The position numbers were made by a program, and so were the translations under genes. DNA of 64,000 nucleotides from Pestalotiopsis fici W106-1 (taxonomy: Eukaryota; Ascomycota; Sordariomycetes; Amphisphaeriales; Sporocadaceae), in assembly GCF_000516985.1 (NCBI RefSeq), contig NW_006917099.1, forward strand, positions 2,434,685-2,498,684, read 5' to 3'. Below, piece by piece: positions 36,729 to 47,800 of the stretch (positions are counted from its first letter, which is position 1; the number at the start of each line of letters is the position of its first letter). The notes beneath the pieces were generated by a model. The model worked only from the letters and a program-made list of their open reading frames with translations. It was not told where the DNA came from and did not search any database.

Positions 36729-37191
36729 TTTTTTTTCTCGGAAAAAAAAAATAGAGTATTGAACTGAGATCGATGATGGCAATTAACTACAAGCAAATGA
36801 AATGTAGAATACTACCCAGGCAGTTTGTTAGTTATTATATAGTCGAATGCCAATCGGTTGACCTGTATGTCAGCGCAAGGGCGTACCGTGTTACGTCCCC
36901 GCAACTTCAGATTCGCGGGGAAAATGTTACTATGCGTCAGCGCTTCGTGCAAGTCGCCCCAAGGCGTCAGATTGTTTTCGGCATGCGGACGTATTCGGCA
37001 GACTAGACATGCAGGATTTCTCATAATTGAAAAGCTTTTGTATTCCAGGTGGAGCAAGCTATCGTTTGATAACCATAGCCTGCATTTATGCACGAGACAG
37101 TGACAGACATGTCACTATTCAAGTGATTTGATATCGAATAAGGTCATGCGAGTGTAGTGTAAATTGCTGGGTGTTTCACTTTACACTCTTT
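36729..37191. other. Intergenic region between dehalogenase and monooxygenase
   Basis: 463 bp holding the dehalogenase promoter and monooxygenase 3' UTR. A T8/A9 pair (36729-36750) lies just upstream of the dehalogenase start. No other feature seen. Confidence 0.4.
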
Positions 37192-38723
37192 CTACTCTGC
37201 TTTCCAATGATACTGCGCTGCTGGGTGGTCAGAGGGCGGTCGAGAGACACCTTCTTTACCATATAGATTCTCTCGGTACGTTCCCCCATCGACGGCATAG
37301 TCATTCCAGAACAGGTCCCTCTTCCTCAAAACCGGTAATAGATCTTCTATCACATCTTCAAAAGAGTATGGCATGAGCGCATATGCCAAATTGAACCCAT
37401 CAACATCTGCTTCGCGGACCCATCTCTCCATTTCATCAGCGACATGCTCTGGTGTTCCAATGACGGTTGCGCCGAGACCTCCAATCTTGATGTGGTTTGC
37501 CACGGTATGTTTGGTCCATTTTGGCACTCCTGGGCTCGACTTGGACCATCCTTCAACGGCAGAACGGATCGCGTTGGACTCTACATGACGAAGCTCCTCG
37601 TCGTCGCCGTATTTTGCCAGGTCGATGCCAGTCCAGCCGCCAAACAGGGCGAGGGCGCCATCTTCGGATCCATACTGAATCAAGTCGTCGTACTTGGCTT
37701 GCGCTTCTTCCTGAGTCTTTCCGATGATCGGACAGAGAAGCGCCAGAAACTTGATGGTGCTGGGGTCTCGATTGAACTGCTCTTTGGCCATGAGTCGAAT
37801 TTCGGCAATGTTTTTGGCAACGACGATGGGACTATGGCCTGCCACAAATATGGCTTCGGCATTCCTCGCGGCAAAAGCTTTGCCTGCTTTGGATGTTCCA
37901 GCTTGCATGATCACAGGCGTGCGCTGCGGCGACGGTTGACAAATGTGCGGCCCCGGCACATTGTAATACTCGCCGACATGGTTAATCTGACGAACCAGTG
38001 ACGGGTCCGTGTAGATCCGCTTCTCTCGATCAAGCTTGACAGCATCGTCTCTCCAGGAGGATTGCCTGTGTTCAGGTTAGGCTGGAGTCGAGGAGGGAGG
38101 TGATTGAGATGCTCACCAAAGTTTGTAAGTGACCTCGACATATTCCTCGGCAATCTCATACCTCTTGTCATGTTGCGGCTGTTCTGCGTGGCCGAGGTTC
38201 CGTGCTGCCGAATCAAGGTAGCCGGTAACGATATTCCATCCCAATCTTCCACGGGTGAGATGATCCACGGTGCTCAGTCTGCGGGCCAGGTGATAAGGCT
38301 GTTCATAAGTCGTAGCTATTGTTACTCCAAAGCCTAGGTTCTTGGTGGCTGCCGCCATGGCTGGGACGACGGCAAGAGGCTCATTGACTGGCCATTGCGC
38401 GCCCGACACTATGGCCGGATCTGGATTATGAGGTCCCTTGTATACATCATATGCGCCCTGATCATGGTCTTCAGAAAAGAATAAGGAGATCAATCAATCA
38501 ATCAGCCACAACTTACAAGAACATCGGCAATAAACATGCCATGGAACTTTCCTCGTTCAAGCAATTTGGCCAAATCGACCCAGTGATTTATGTCATTGAA
38601 ATTCCACGACTTGTCATTAGGGTGCGCCCACAGACCCGGGGACTGATGGCCGCTGCAAGATTCAACAAAAGCATTGAGAATAAGTTTCTTTGACGCCGCT
38701 GCACCGATTTCTGAAGATGCCAT
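37192..38723 (-). CDS. Luciferase-like FMN-dependent monooxygenase (NtaA/SnaA/DszA family)
   Basis: Two-component flavin monooxygenase of the bacterial luciferase-like superfamily, using reduced FMN from a partner reductase to oxidise organo-nitrogen or organo-sulfur compounds. Exons 38723-38517, 38457-38117 and 38065-37192; introns of 59 and 51 nt, GT-AG, in phase; 473 residues, the expected length. Splicing joins IADVL to GAYDVYKGP and KLW to QSSWRDDAVK, both continuous in the family. Hallmarks: VNEPLAVVPAMAAATKNLGFG, TYEQPYHLARRLSTVDHLT, GRLGWNIVTGYL, and QAGTSKAGKAFAARNAEAIF. No signal peptide. A partner flavin reductase is not in the window. It is divergent from the DUR3-type transporter. 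Substrate unknown; nitrilotriacetate, alkanesulfonate or dibenzothiophene-sulfone activities belong to relatives. Confidence 0.9.
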
Positions 38724-39418
38724 GATGAACTCGGCAGCAATGTTATACTGCGGTTGAACAAGAGAAGAATGAATTGAAAGGCAAGGTATAGAGTATCATT
38801 TGCCCCGGCATTCTCTTGATGATGTGCTTAATATAGGATTCCCCCCACGTGCAACCTCATTTGACGATCTACTGGATATACAGCATGAGTAAAAGTACAA
38901 TGATGCAATAATTAGAGTTTCGGTAATTGCTCTTGGATCGATTCCAAAGAGTATCGCCAGTCTGCTTGGCGAGCCAATAGGTAGTCGGTTATTCCAGTCC
39001 TTGGACCCGCTTTTTGAGCACGAAGCCTTCCCCAGTAATCGCGTGCTCGTGATAAGACTGATCTAGTTTGGCGATCTTGCATTCGAGATGGTTTGCTCAC
39101 CAATGACAAGACTTGTTTCTTGCCGATTGAACTTTTAGAGAATAAGCGATGAGAGGTCTGGCGGCCGCACTTGAACTTCAGCTTCCAAGTGTTTGGGACG
39201 CAAGATTACAGAACATGTAAAGAAAGGATTATACACTAGGCAGTACCTAGGTAGTCGCGTCGCATCATACAAGCTAGAGATTAATCATCGGCAGTTGAGG
39301 TTGAGCAAATTATTTTGGTCATGGTGAGAAGCAGATTAATAAGTCTCAAGCTCGTCCTGATATCTCAGGAGTGTTGTTCAAGCGAGTATCCAAACTACAT
39401 TGTAATCTACGGTGTACC
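38724..39418. promoter_or_regulatory. Divergent promoter region of monooxygenase and DUR3-type transporter
   Basis: 695 bp between two divergent starts. It contains one GATAAG word (39051-39056, a match to the GATA-factor consensus used by nitrogen regulators) and one CACGTG E-box-like palindrome near 38858. A single GATA site is weak evidence. The arrangement alone suggests possible co-regulation. Confidence 0.4.
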
Positions 39419-41611
39419 ATGGCATTCCTAGAGAGCAGAGCCGCTGCTGCGGTTGAACCACCACTGCCTCAGGCAGTGGGCTACGCTGTAGTCGTCGGAA
39501 TTGGGTTTCTCATAGCCTTTGTCATGGTTTTCGTAACGTACATTCTCAAAAAGACAGTTGGCGAAGACAACAAAACGACGGAAATGTTCATGACGGCTAA
39601 TAGGAGCGTGGGTACTGGTCTGACGGCATCCGCAGTCATCTCATCCTGGCTTTGGAGCACTGCAATGCTTGGGAGTACACTGGTTGGCTACAATTTTGGT
39701 GTAGCCGGACCCTTCTGGTTTGCTGCCGGGTAGGTGATTGTCCATTGAGAGGCTACGGCGCGTGGCCGCTGACTTGTATTCCTTAGCTGCTCGCCCATGA
39801 TTGTTTTCTTTGCCGTGCTAGGTATTGCTTGCAAGATGCGCATACCCGAAGCTCATACGCTGCTGGAGATTGTGCGCATACGATATGGCAAGGTGGGACA
39901 CTTGGTATGGATCGCCCTCTGTCTCATTAACAACATTATTGCTGTGGCAAACATGTTGCTCGGTGCGAGTGCCGCAATCAGTGCCCTGTAAGTCGATCAT
40001 GTTGAGAGTGTAACCACGATTCACATACTAACACTCATGATAGCACTGGTATGCATGTTATTGCTGCCACCTTTTTGCTGCCGGTCGGCGTCATACTCTA
40101 CACTTTTGTTGGCGGCATCAAGGCAACATTCTTGACCGACTATTTTCATACATTTGTCATCACCATCATCATCTGCTTTTTCACAATCAAGACATTCTTG
40201 GTCCCTGAGATTGGGTCACCCGGTGGTCTTTTTGACTTGATTGTCAAAGCTGGCGAGTCGTTCCCCGTTGAAGGCAACCAAGGGGGGTCATACTTGACAA
40301 TGACTAGTAAAAATGTATGTGATCGTCAATCATTGGGGTGATTCTACCACTAACATGGTACAGGCCATCCTCTTTGGTATCATTCACGTATTGGCCAACT
40401 TTGGTCTGGTCATCATGGACACGGGCTTTTTTGCCAAGGCATTCAGTGCAGCTCCGCAGGCTGTTGTGCCTGGGTACATTGTTGGAGGCATTGCCTACTT
40501 TGCCATCCCGTGGTGCCTGGGAACAATCATGAGCTTTGCCGCGCTTGGCCTCGAAGACACGCCAGCCTTTCCTACGTTTCCAAATCGCATGACCACCACT
40601 GAAGTCTCGAACGGGCTCGTTCTGCCCTACGCCGCAGTGGCTATTGCTGGTAGCGGGGGAGCAGCGGCCGTACTGCTCATTATATTCATGGCAGTGACCT
40701 CGACCATATCGGCTCAAGTCATCGCAGTGTCTTCAATCATAACATTTGATATATACCGACAGTACTTTAACCGGGCCGCAACAGACCGTGATGTAATTCG
40801 ATGGAGTCACATTGGTGTGGTTATTTTTGGCCTCTTCTCTGCGGCTTTCTCGACAGCACTGTACTATGGCAATGTGGATCTCGGGTGGACTCTATACATG
40901 CTTGGAGTTCTCACTTGCCCCGGAATATTCCCTACCGTCTTTACAATTCTCTGGAAGAAGCAATCTAAAGCAGCAGCAGTTGTCTCTCCGTTGTTGGGCA
41001 TGGCAACTGGAATAGCAGTGTGGTTGGGCTCTGCGCATGCCCTTGGAGGTGAAATTTCCGTGGCCACGACTGGTCAGACGTTGCCCTGTGTATACGGTAC
41101 GACGGCCTCTGCTCTGAGCCCAGGCTTGTATTCGGTGGTTATAAGTCTGGTGAAGCCAGCAAATTACAAATGGGAGGAGTTTCGCAATGAACGACTTGCA
41201 TTCGATAAGCCAATTACAACGGACACTGGAAAACCTGAAGTTATCCAGTCTGAATCAACATATTCCGAAGACAAGAAAAAGCTCAAACATTGGGGATTAA
41301 TTGCTAGCATCTGGGCGGCCGCGACTTTTCTAGGTCATTGGGTCCTATGGTAGGTCTGATACTCGACATTCTGAGTCGACAAGAGCTAATCAATCCACAG
41401 GCCACTTCCCATGTATGGTTCCGGGTACATTTTCGGAAAGGGATTCTTCGAAGCTTGGATCATCATTTCCATCATTTGGGTCTGGGGAACTATGCTCATT
41501 GCCGGGTTCTTCCCGATTATAGATGGATGGAGTCAGTTGAGAGCAGTATATCGTGGTCTCAAGCCGGCAAAGGATGCGCCAATTACAAGTGGCACGACTT
41601 CTCCGGAGTGA
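39419..41611 (+). CDS. DUR3-type urea/solute:cation symporter (SSS family)
   Basis: Multi-pass plasma-membrane importer of the solute:sodium symporter family, urea active transporter (DUR3) branch; relatives import urea and sometimes polyamines. Five exons: 39419-39729, 39787-39987, 40044-40314, 40364-41349 and 41401-41611; all four introns GT-AG and in phase; 659 residues. ATG 39419 in context TACCATGG is the start; the frame further upstream opens with TTG. About 15 hydrophobic segments are visible. Family stretches include TANRSVGTGLTASAVISSW, PEAHTLLEIVRIRYGK and TFVGGIKATFLTDYFHT. The protein is slightly shorter than yeast Dur3. It is divergent from the monooxygenase gene, suggesting import of a shared substrate. 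Urea itself is not proven. Confidence 0.9.
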
Positions 41612-43206
41612 TCGGAAGACAGCTTGAGTACCGGGTACTACATTATTTGCAACGAACGAGGCAATCCTCACGTGGCTTCCTTCAACGTGGCCGTGTCCCC
41701 TGTAGCTGCATCAGCGAATAGACATTCAACATAGCTAAGTGCATTCCCGTTTAGGAAGCTGGGGCCGGGTATGCGCAGGTTTATCGTCGCATTGACCGGC
41801 CATGGATCAAAGCGTCAGAGAGTTATCGCACAGATAGATCTTGATAGAGTTTCTCGTGGCGTTGCAATTGCCATTGGTGACGTGAGGCCATTTCCTAATT
41901 GGAATTCAAGATAGTCCTCATGCGGTCAAGCGCTCAACCGAGGATTCATGGCGCTCGTCTGCAGATATTTGGTGCTTCCATTCTCTCCTCGATAAAATCT
42001 TTAGCAGTCAATGTTGAGCCTGGACGCAATCGTGTTTCAACCTTGCATATACTCACTCTCTGCAATTCGTCTCTTCTCGAGCTGGTGGCTGAGCTGTCTG
42101 AGAGTTTTGGGTGGTCCGAGTAGAAGCTGTTTCATCAGCCATCGCGACCCTCCACACCACCCGGAACAATGTTCCAACTGGCTTCCATGGGCAATTCGTC
42201 ATGTCCCTGAGCGAGATGTTTGGTGCTGGCGGGATATCAGCGGTAGATTCCACGGTAGTATTCTCTGTAATAGTATAGGCAATAAAAGCCGTAGTTGTTG
42301 TCGGTCGCCACTCCAAGACCCCTGCAGTTTGCACCCAGAGATCAATGGAGGGCCGCACCGTCAGGAAAGAGGACTTGTTATACCGTTTGGGGGCTTTGAC
42401 AGATCCAGGATAACATGCACAGATCTGAGATGCAGTCTGCATGCGCATTGTTGAAATTTCATTAGCCGCGCTGGACTTGTTGCGCTCGACGGACGAAGCG
42501 CATAATTGCGCAAGGGAAACGGGTTTTTTGCTCTGAATCTCTGATTTCGCGCGCCAAGATGAGTGGGGAAAACGGTGCCAAGACAGCCGAGCTGCATATC
42601 TCTCGGATCGGCCAACCGAGTTGGGTGTCATCACCACCACCGCCTTTTTCTTTCATGTGAGAAGTCGGAGGCTCTGACACACTTGCAACGGGAAGATCAT
42701 GCTCTGCATGGCGATTTCTCGATCGGCCAAGGTTGGTTGCATCCTGCATGGGGAATGGACATGTGCGTTTTTGAATGACAGATGGCTGCACCGTTGATAT
42801 AAGTTGGAATCGCCAGTTTGTTCCCAGTTTTGTGTCATGTTTTGATCCGCGTGCTTCCATACTCTTAGAAACATCACCGCATAGCAGCATGTTACCAATC
42901 CGGATATCGACATGTTTGATGGCTTCGACGTTGTGGGCTCTGGCCATTCGAGCAGATAATCTACCCATCAACTCGACAACGGCATTGGCCGCAGTGCCGC
43001 AGTGCGGCGTACGTAAACCGGTTCACGCCTTTTCGTTCTCTTTATTTCCGATACTAATATATCATAGTATACATGCATGTTGACCAACTTGCAAGCGGCC
43101 AACTGTTTATCGACCGACTCAATCTTCCAGTCCGACTGCCTCTGCACCAATATAACCCTACAGTCCGACATAAGCACATGCGTTCAACTGAGTTGTTCGA
43201 CATTAG
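41612..43206. other. Intergenic region
   Basis: About 1.6 kb between the transporter and the SAT4-family gene. A 195-codon minus-strand frame (42053-42640) and an overlapping 169-codon frame (42462-42971) exist, but neither has a domain or a clear start. I see no transposon ends or RNA gene. Confidence 0.4.
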
Positions 43207-44694
43207 ATGAACAAAAAGGTAAGCAAATGTGAAGAAGGAAAGGAAGAAGATGTTTGCATGACTGCTTACATGTCATGGATAGAGTTATTCGACATTGAGA
43301 ATCAAATATGCGCGGCATATCCCAGAGAATCCCGCGGTCACGTTGCACTGATATCGGCCATCGTCGCAATGGGCGTCTCGATACCGGTTGTGCTTGCAAG
43401 ATGCGCCACCAGGCTAAAATTGACCAACAGGCTATGGCCTGATGACCACATGTCTCTTCTCAGTCTGGTATGTCTCCATCCATATCCAGATCATTGAAGT
43501 ATAATCACTAATGGATGATCACTCAGGTCGCGTTGCTCGCCATTGTTTCCATTCAAATTTACAGCGTGAGCGAAGGCAGCGGTATGCATTACTGGCAAAC
43601 AGACCTAGACAAGGTTCAACTCACCCGCCAGGTAAGTCGCACTACTTGAGATCATTGCAGCAACTTCTCATGCAATCCACAGTTGTTCTATGTAGCAAAG
43701 ATTTTATACGTCTTTGTACAATGTACGGGGAAAATCGCCGTTCTTCTCCTCTACCAGAGGGTCTTCGACACAGGACATGGTGCCCAATGGCTGAGAAGAG
43801 CCATCAAGGTCATGATTGTATTGACATTTGCCATTGAGGGGACGTACATCTTCATCATTGCCTTTCAGTGTCTTCCTGTCGCAGCACTTTGGGACCCTTC
43901 AATCAAAGATTTCACGTGCTTGAATGCAGGTGTGGCCTTTGCAGCCGGAGCCGTTTTGAACATTGCGTCCGACTTTGTCTTGATGATCCTCCCGCTCCCC
44001 GCCCTCTGGAAGTTGCAGACAAGCAAACGGAAGCGATTTGGTGTTGCCTTGATGCTAGTCATTGCATCTCTGTAAGTACCGGACTCTACTTTTGAAGTTC
44101 CATGCACAAACTAACAAACGTTAGCGGCATCGTTGCGAGTCTTGTTCGTATCAAGTTTCTCATTGGGGGCTCTTCTGCATTTGACAGCAGCTGTAAGTGA
44201 TTATATTCTATTCTTGTGACATGCGGATGCGGGCTCAGCTAATGTTTGGCCCAGTCCACAATGTAGACATATACTCTTGGAGTCTCATTGAGCTTTTGTG
44301 TGTCGTTGCATGTGGCTCGATCCCAGCACTGAGGCCACTCTTGGTTCATACAATATGTGCCATCCGATCGACCGTCTCAAGCACATTTCAGCGATCTCGA
44401 GTGTCACGACCAAGCAAGTCAAGCCCAAAGTCAGATATCGCATCGACCCCGAGATATAGCGCCGCGGTACAAAAGAAAGTTCCAAGTGACGCATACTCGT
44501 TGTCCGAATTTTCAACGACCACGAAACATTGGAAGGACGACTCAGAATCACCAGTAATCATTCAGTCACGCTCTTCTGCTCTCGTAGATCTCGAGGCAGC
44601 CAATTTTCAGGAGCATAACATGACACCATTGGCCCCCTTATCCGCTGGTGGCAGCCAAGACGATCTCATTGCCGTGGTTCCATTGAAGAAATAG
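43207..44694 (+). CDS. SAT4-family rhodopsin-like seven-transmembrane protein
   Basis: Fungal integral membrane protein of the SAT4/'rhodopsin domain' family, related in pattern to PTH11-like receptors; role unknown. Exons: 43207-43467, 43527-43631, 43683-44071, 44125-44192 and 44255-44694; introns GT-AG and in phase; 420 residues. Seven hydrophobic segments occur, with the family's RCATRLKLTNRLWPDDHMS, a KILYVFVQCTGKIAVLLLY helix, a Cys pair around FQCLPVAALWD/DFTCLNAG, and ASDFVLMILPLPALWKLQ. A Ser-rich cytosolic tail of about 110 residues ends in VVPLKK. The start is uncertain: ATGs at 43207, 43258 and 43270 are in frame and none has a strong context. The last acceptor (44254) is chosen by phase. 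Confidence 0.8.
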
Positions 44695-44891
44695 AGGACA
44701 CCATATACGCTTATATTTACTTTACTCATTGAATGCATGAAGATTGTGTCCGCTGTGATGTGTGAAGTGCAAAGACACGCCCAAACCCTATATTAACAGA
44801 GTCGTAATTCGTTTTCCCTCCATGGGCTCATGCCATCTAAACGCCCTCCAAATGCTCGTAACTATGCTTTACATGAATTATTCGCAAGCTA

Positions 44892-47800
44892 TTATAATCT
44901 TGCACCTCCTCGCCATTCGCCAGCCGCGCTGACAGCAGTACCTCTGCTTCCAGTGCCAACCATACCTCCAAAGTTGTGAAGGCGCTCACCAATCAGATAG
45001 GCTTCATCTCTCACTCTTGCCCTCCAACGCTCCAGAATGGTAAAGATACCTCTGAGGAACCAGAGCATGACCCATCCGAGGGCGGCAATCGGATAAGCCA
45101 TTCGGTACGCGATGATCTGCTTGTTGGCCGTCCAGGGTTCGATGATGACCAGGCCGCGGCTGAACGCAGCTTGGGCGACTAAAGGTGGAAGGGCTAGGAG
45201 GAAAACAGATGAAAGAAGACCAGGCAAGACAAAGGCCCGGGTGAGGACATTGATGTCCGGATCCATCCAGCCTCTTCGTAGGACAGCGCGGGCGGCCTGA
45301 GCTGGGCGGCCTCCCATGCGCACCAGTAGCCTTGTGCCAATCTTCAGATAGAGTAAGCCCAGCGTCCAAGATTGCACGACATTGACAGTGTGTCCGTCCG
45401 TAAGAGTATGCGCCTGGTCCGTCAAGTGTGAATACCTCCATGTCCGCAGGGGTATCATCAAGTAAAACTCCACGATCAATGACACCGCCAAGGGGAAAAC
45501 GAGGAGCAGAATACTGTACGTATATGCCAACCGCGAGCCTATTCCGGCTAATCGAAGGAATTTGGCGTAGACGGCTCGATCCATGACGGAATTGGCAGAG
45601 GCAGAGACATACTCTCGAAGCTGATCCATTGTGGCTCGCGCGTGAAGCAGGAAGTACACTGTAGAGCCCAGTATATATATGCCAATGCTAAAGGCATAAA
45701 TATCGTTGGTTCTGACGTGCATAGGGAGCAAGAGCTTAAACATACGCCGACCAAACACCAATGGTACAATGGTGAATGCCACGCCAGTGACGGCGGCAAA
45801 CATCCAGATGAACAAAATGAATAAGAAGATGCGGGCGCGGAACCACGGTGGCACGTAAACAAATTGGTAGTTCTTGCCTGAGTAGATGTCGGGTTCCGGG
45901 AGGTGAGGTCGGCCGTCGAGTCGCGCATCACGATCAGTGACCTCGAGGAAGACGGTACGTCCCTTTGGAATCTTGACTTGATCAGATGCAGGTGCGCGCA
46001 CGAACCGGCCATCGGGGACAAGCTGCCCGCTCTCGACAAGGTCCGACTTGATTTTGTCCATTTGTGCCATCTCATCTGGGGATACCCGACTAGCTGGCTT
46101 GGATTTGCCGCCTTCGAAAATACCCGACCACGTGGCAGAGGTCACTGTTCCTGTCGAATCAATTTGTAGGAACAGCCTTTGGTACCAAGGTGTATTTTGG
46201 TCAGTATCAGAAGGAAGTCGGAGGGAGCCCTCCTCGTCGATTCGACGTTCGCCAAAGAGAAACCATGTCAGGTTGAGCGTCCTGGCGCATCGACGGAACC
46301 ACCATGTATACATGACATGCAGACCATCGCTCGGCTTGAAGAATTTGACTGCAAGCGGCATCAAGAAGTTATAAAACAACAAGTCGATGGGGAATTCAAG
46401 CACCGGCTCGTTGGAGGAGTAGTGGATTGGGAGGACACTGGGAATCGTCAAGGATAAGCCCCAAACCACGCCGCCGAGGCAAACAACGACGAGAGCGCCG
46501 TAGACAAAGGCAGAAAACAATATCTTGCGTAGCTGCGTGGTGACGTTCCGCTCCAACACATCACGTACCGGGTGAAACTCTGGATCGTCCGGGTCTCGAA
46601 TAAAATCTATCATGGTCAGTTCCTGTGCGGTAGAAATGGGATATCATGACTTACAGAGTACACCCTTGCGCATAATCTTGCGGCACATTGATACGAATAG
46701 GGCAAAATGGAACATATAGCCCGTGCCAACGAACCAGTGCACAAACATGGATGTCAGGGGGTAGTTGTACGTAAAGAGTAGTCGGGACCTGAAACTAGTA
46801 CTCTCGAAAAGAGGTAACAAGGCAAAGTCTAATAATAGACCACAGTAGAGCGGGAAGACGAGCATCTCGATACTAATGATCAAAATAACCTTCATGACGC
46901 CACTTGCTTGATTAAGCACATCAATGATTGAAGCCTCCCATTCTTGGGCAGTATTGCCACTTGAGAACGGTGTACCTCGACCGAGATAGAGACCGGCGAG
47001 AATGGACATGGAGATATAGCCACCCATTATTGCCAAAGTCCTATCTGTGCCGTTCCAGTAGGCCAGTGAAGGATCAAGTGTGCCAGCGGTCTCAGGAATG
47101 CTCAGGCTGATCATCCACGAACTTGGCCTCGTAATTGCTGTGGTCAGATTTTTTCCGAGATCAAGGGCATGAGGCGCGGCTGCGGTCAAGGTGGATTTAA
47201 CGACTTGCCATTTTGGAGCATAGTTGCCTCCAAGTAAAAAGATGATGGTGCGGGTGAATGCTGATGATAGGATGCGTGTATGCGACTTGACAGTCATCAA
47301 AGCTTCGTGGCTCACAACCGAAAAATTGCGTACCTCATTCGAGCTGATGAACATTGTCTCATACACGATGCTATCCCAGATTCTGCTCACCGACTCTGAC
47401 GTTAGCTCACGAGCATCAGAAGATGCAGATGCGAGGAGCAGGCGGGCCTTTTCAAGGTGAAACATCTTGGCCAGGAGGTATAGTACGTCGAAGATGAAGC
47501 TGGAGGTCCATCCGACAGCAAATAGGCAGCTATCTTGAATAAATCTTGAAACGCTGAGCATCATGCGAACGATTCTCATTGGGTTCGCGGTTACCCAGAT
47601 AGCTAGCCTGCCGACATTGTAGGGGAGAAAGATGCCAAAGAAGATGGTAATGGACACCAGGAACGCACAAAAGATGGCGTTCTGGAAGAGGCCACCAATA
47701 GGACCACGCATACCGAGAAGCTCCATGACACCATCGAAATCTTCGGCATCCTCGATGGCTTCGGGGTCAATGCCAGCAGCGGCGGCGGCTTCCATGACAT

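Noticed and set aside
42053..42640. 195-codon minus-strand frame, with an overlapping frame 42462-42971
   Set aside because: No family resemblance, no signal peptide or clear start, and two frames overlap on the same strand. One part (LEWRPTTTTAFIAYTITE) looks protein-like, so a decayed gene is not excluded.
43258..43272. Alternative starts for the SAT4-family gene at 43258 and 43270
   Set aside because: Equally possible by context; I kept the longest frame from 43207 and flagged the uncertainty.
46605..46613. Separate gene starting at ATG 46613
   Set aside because: The frame joins the RING-CH exon through a 48-nt intron and restores a conserved Doa10 stretch.
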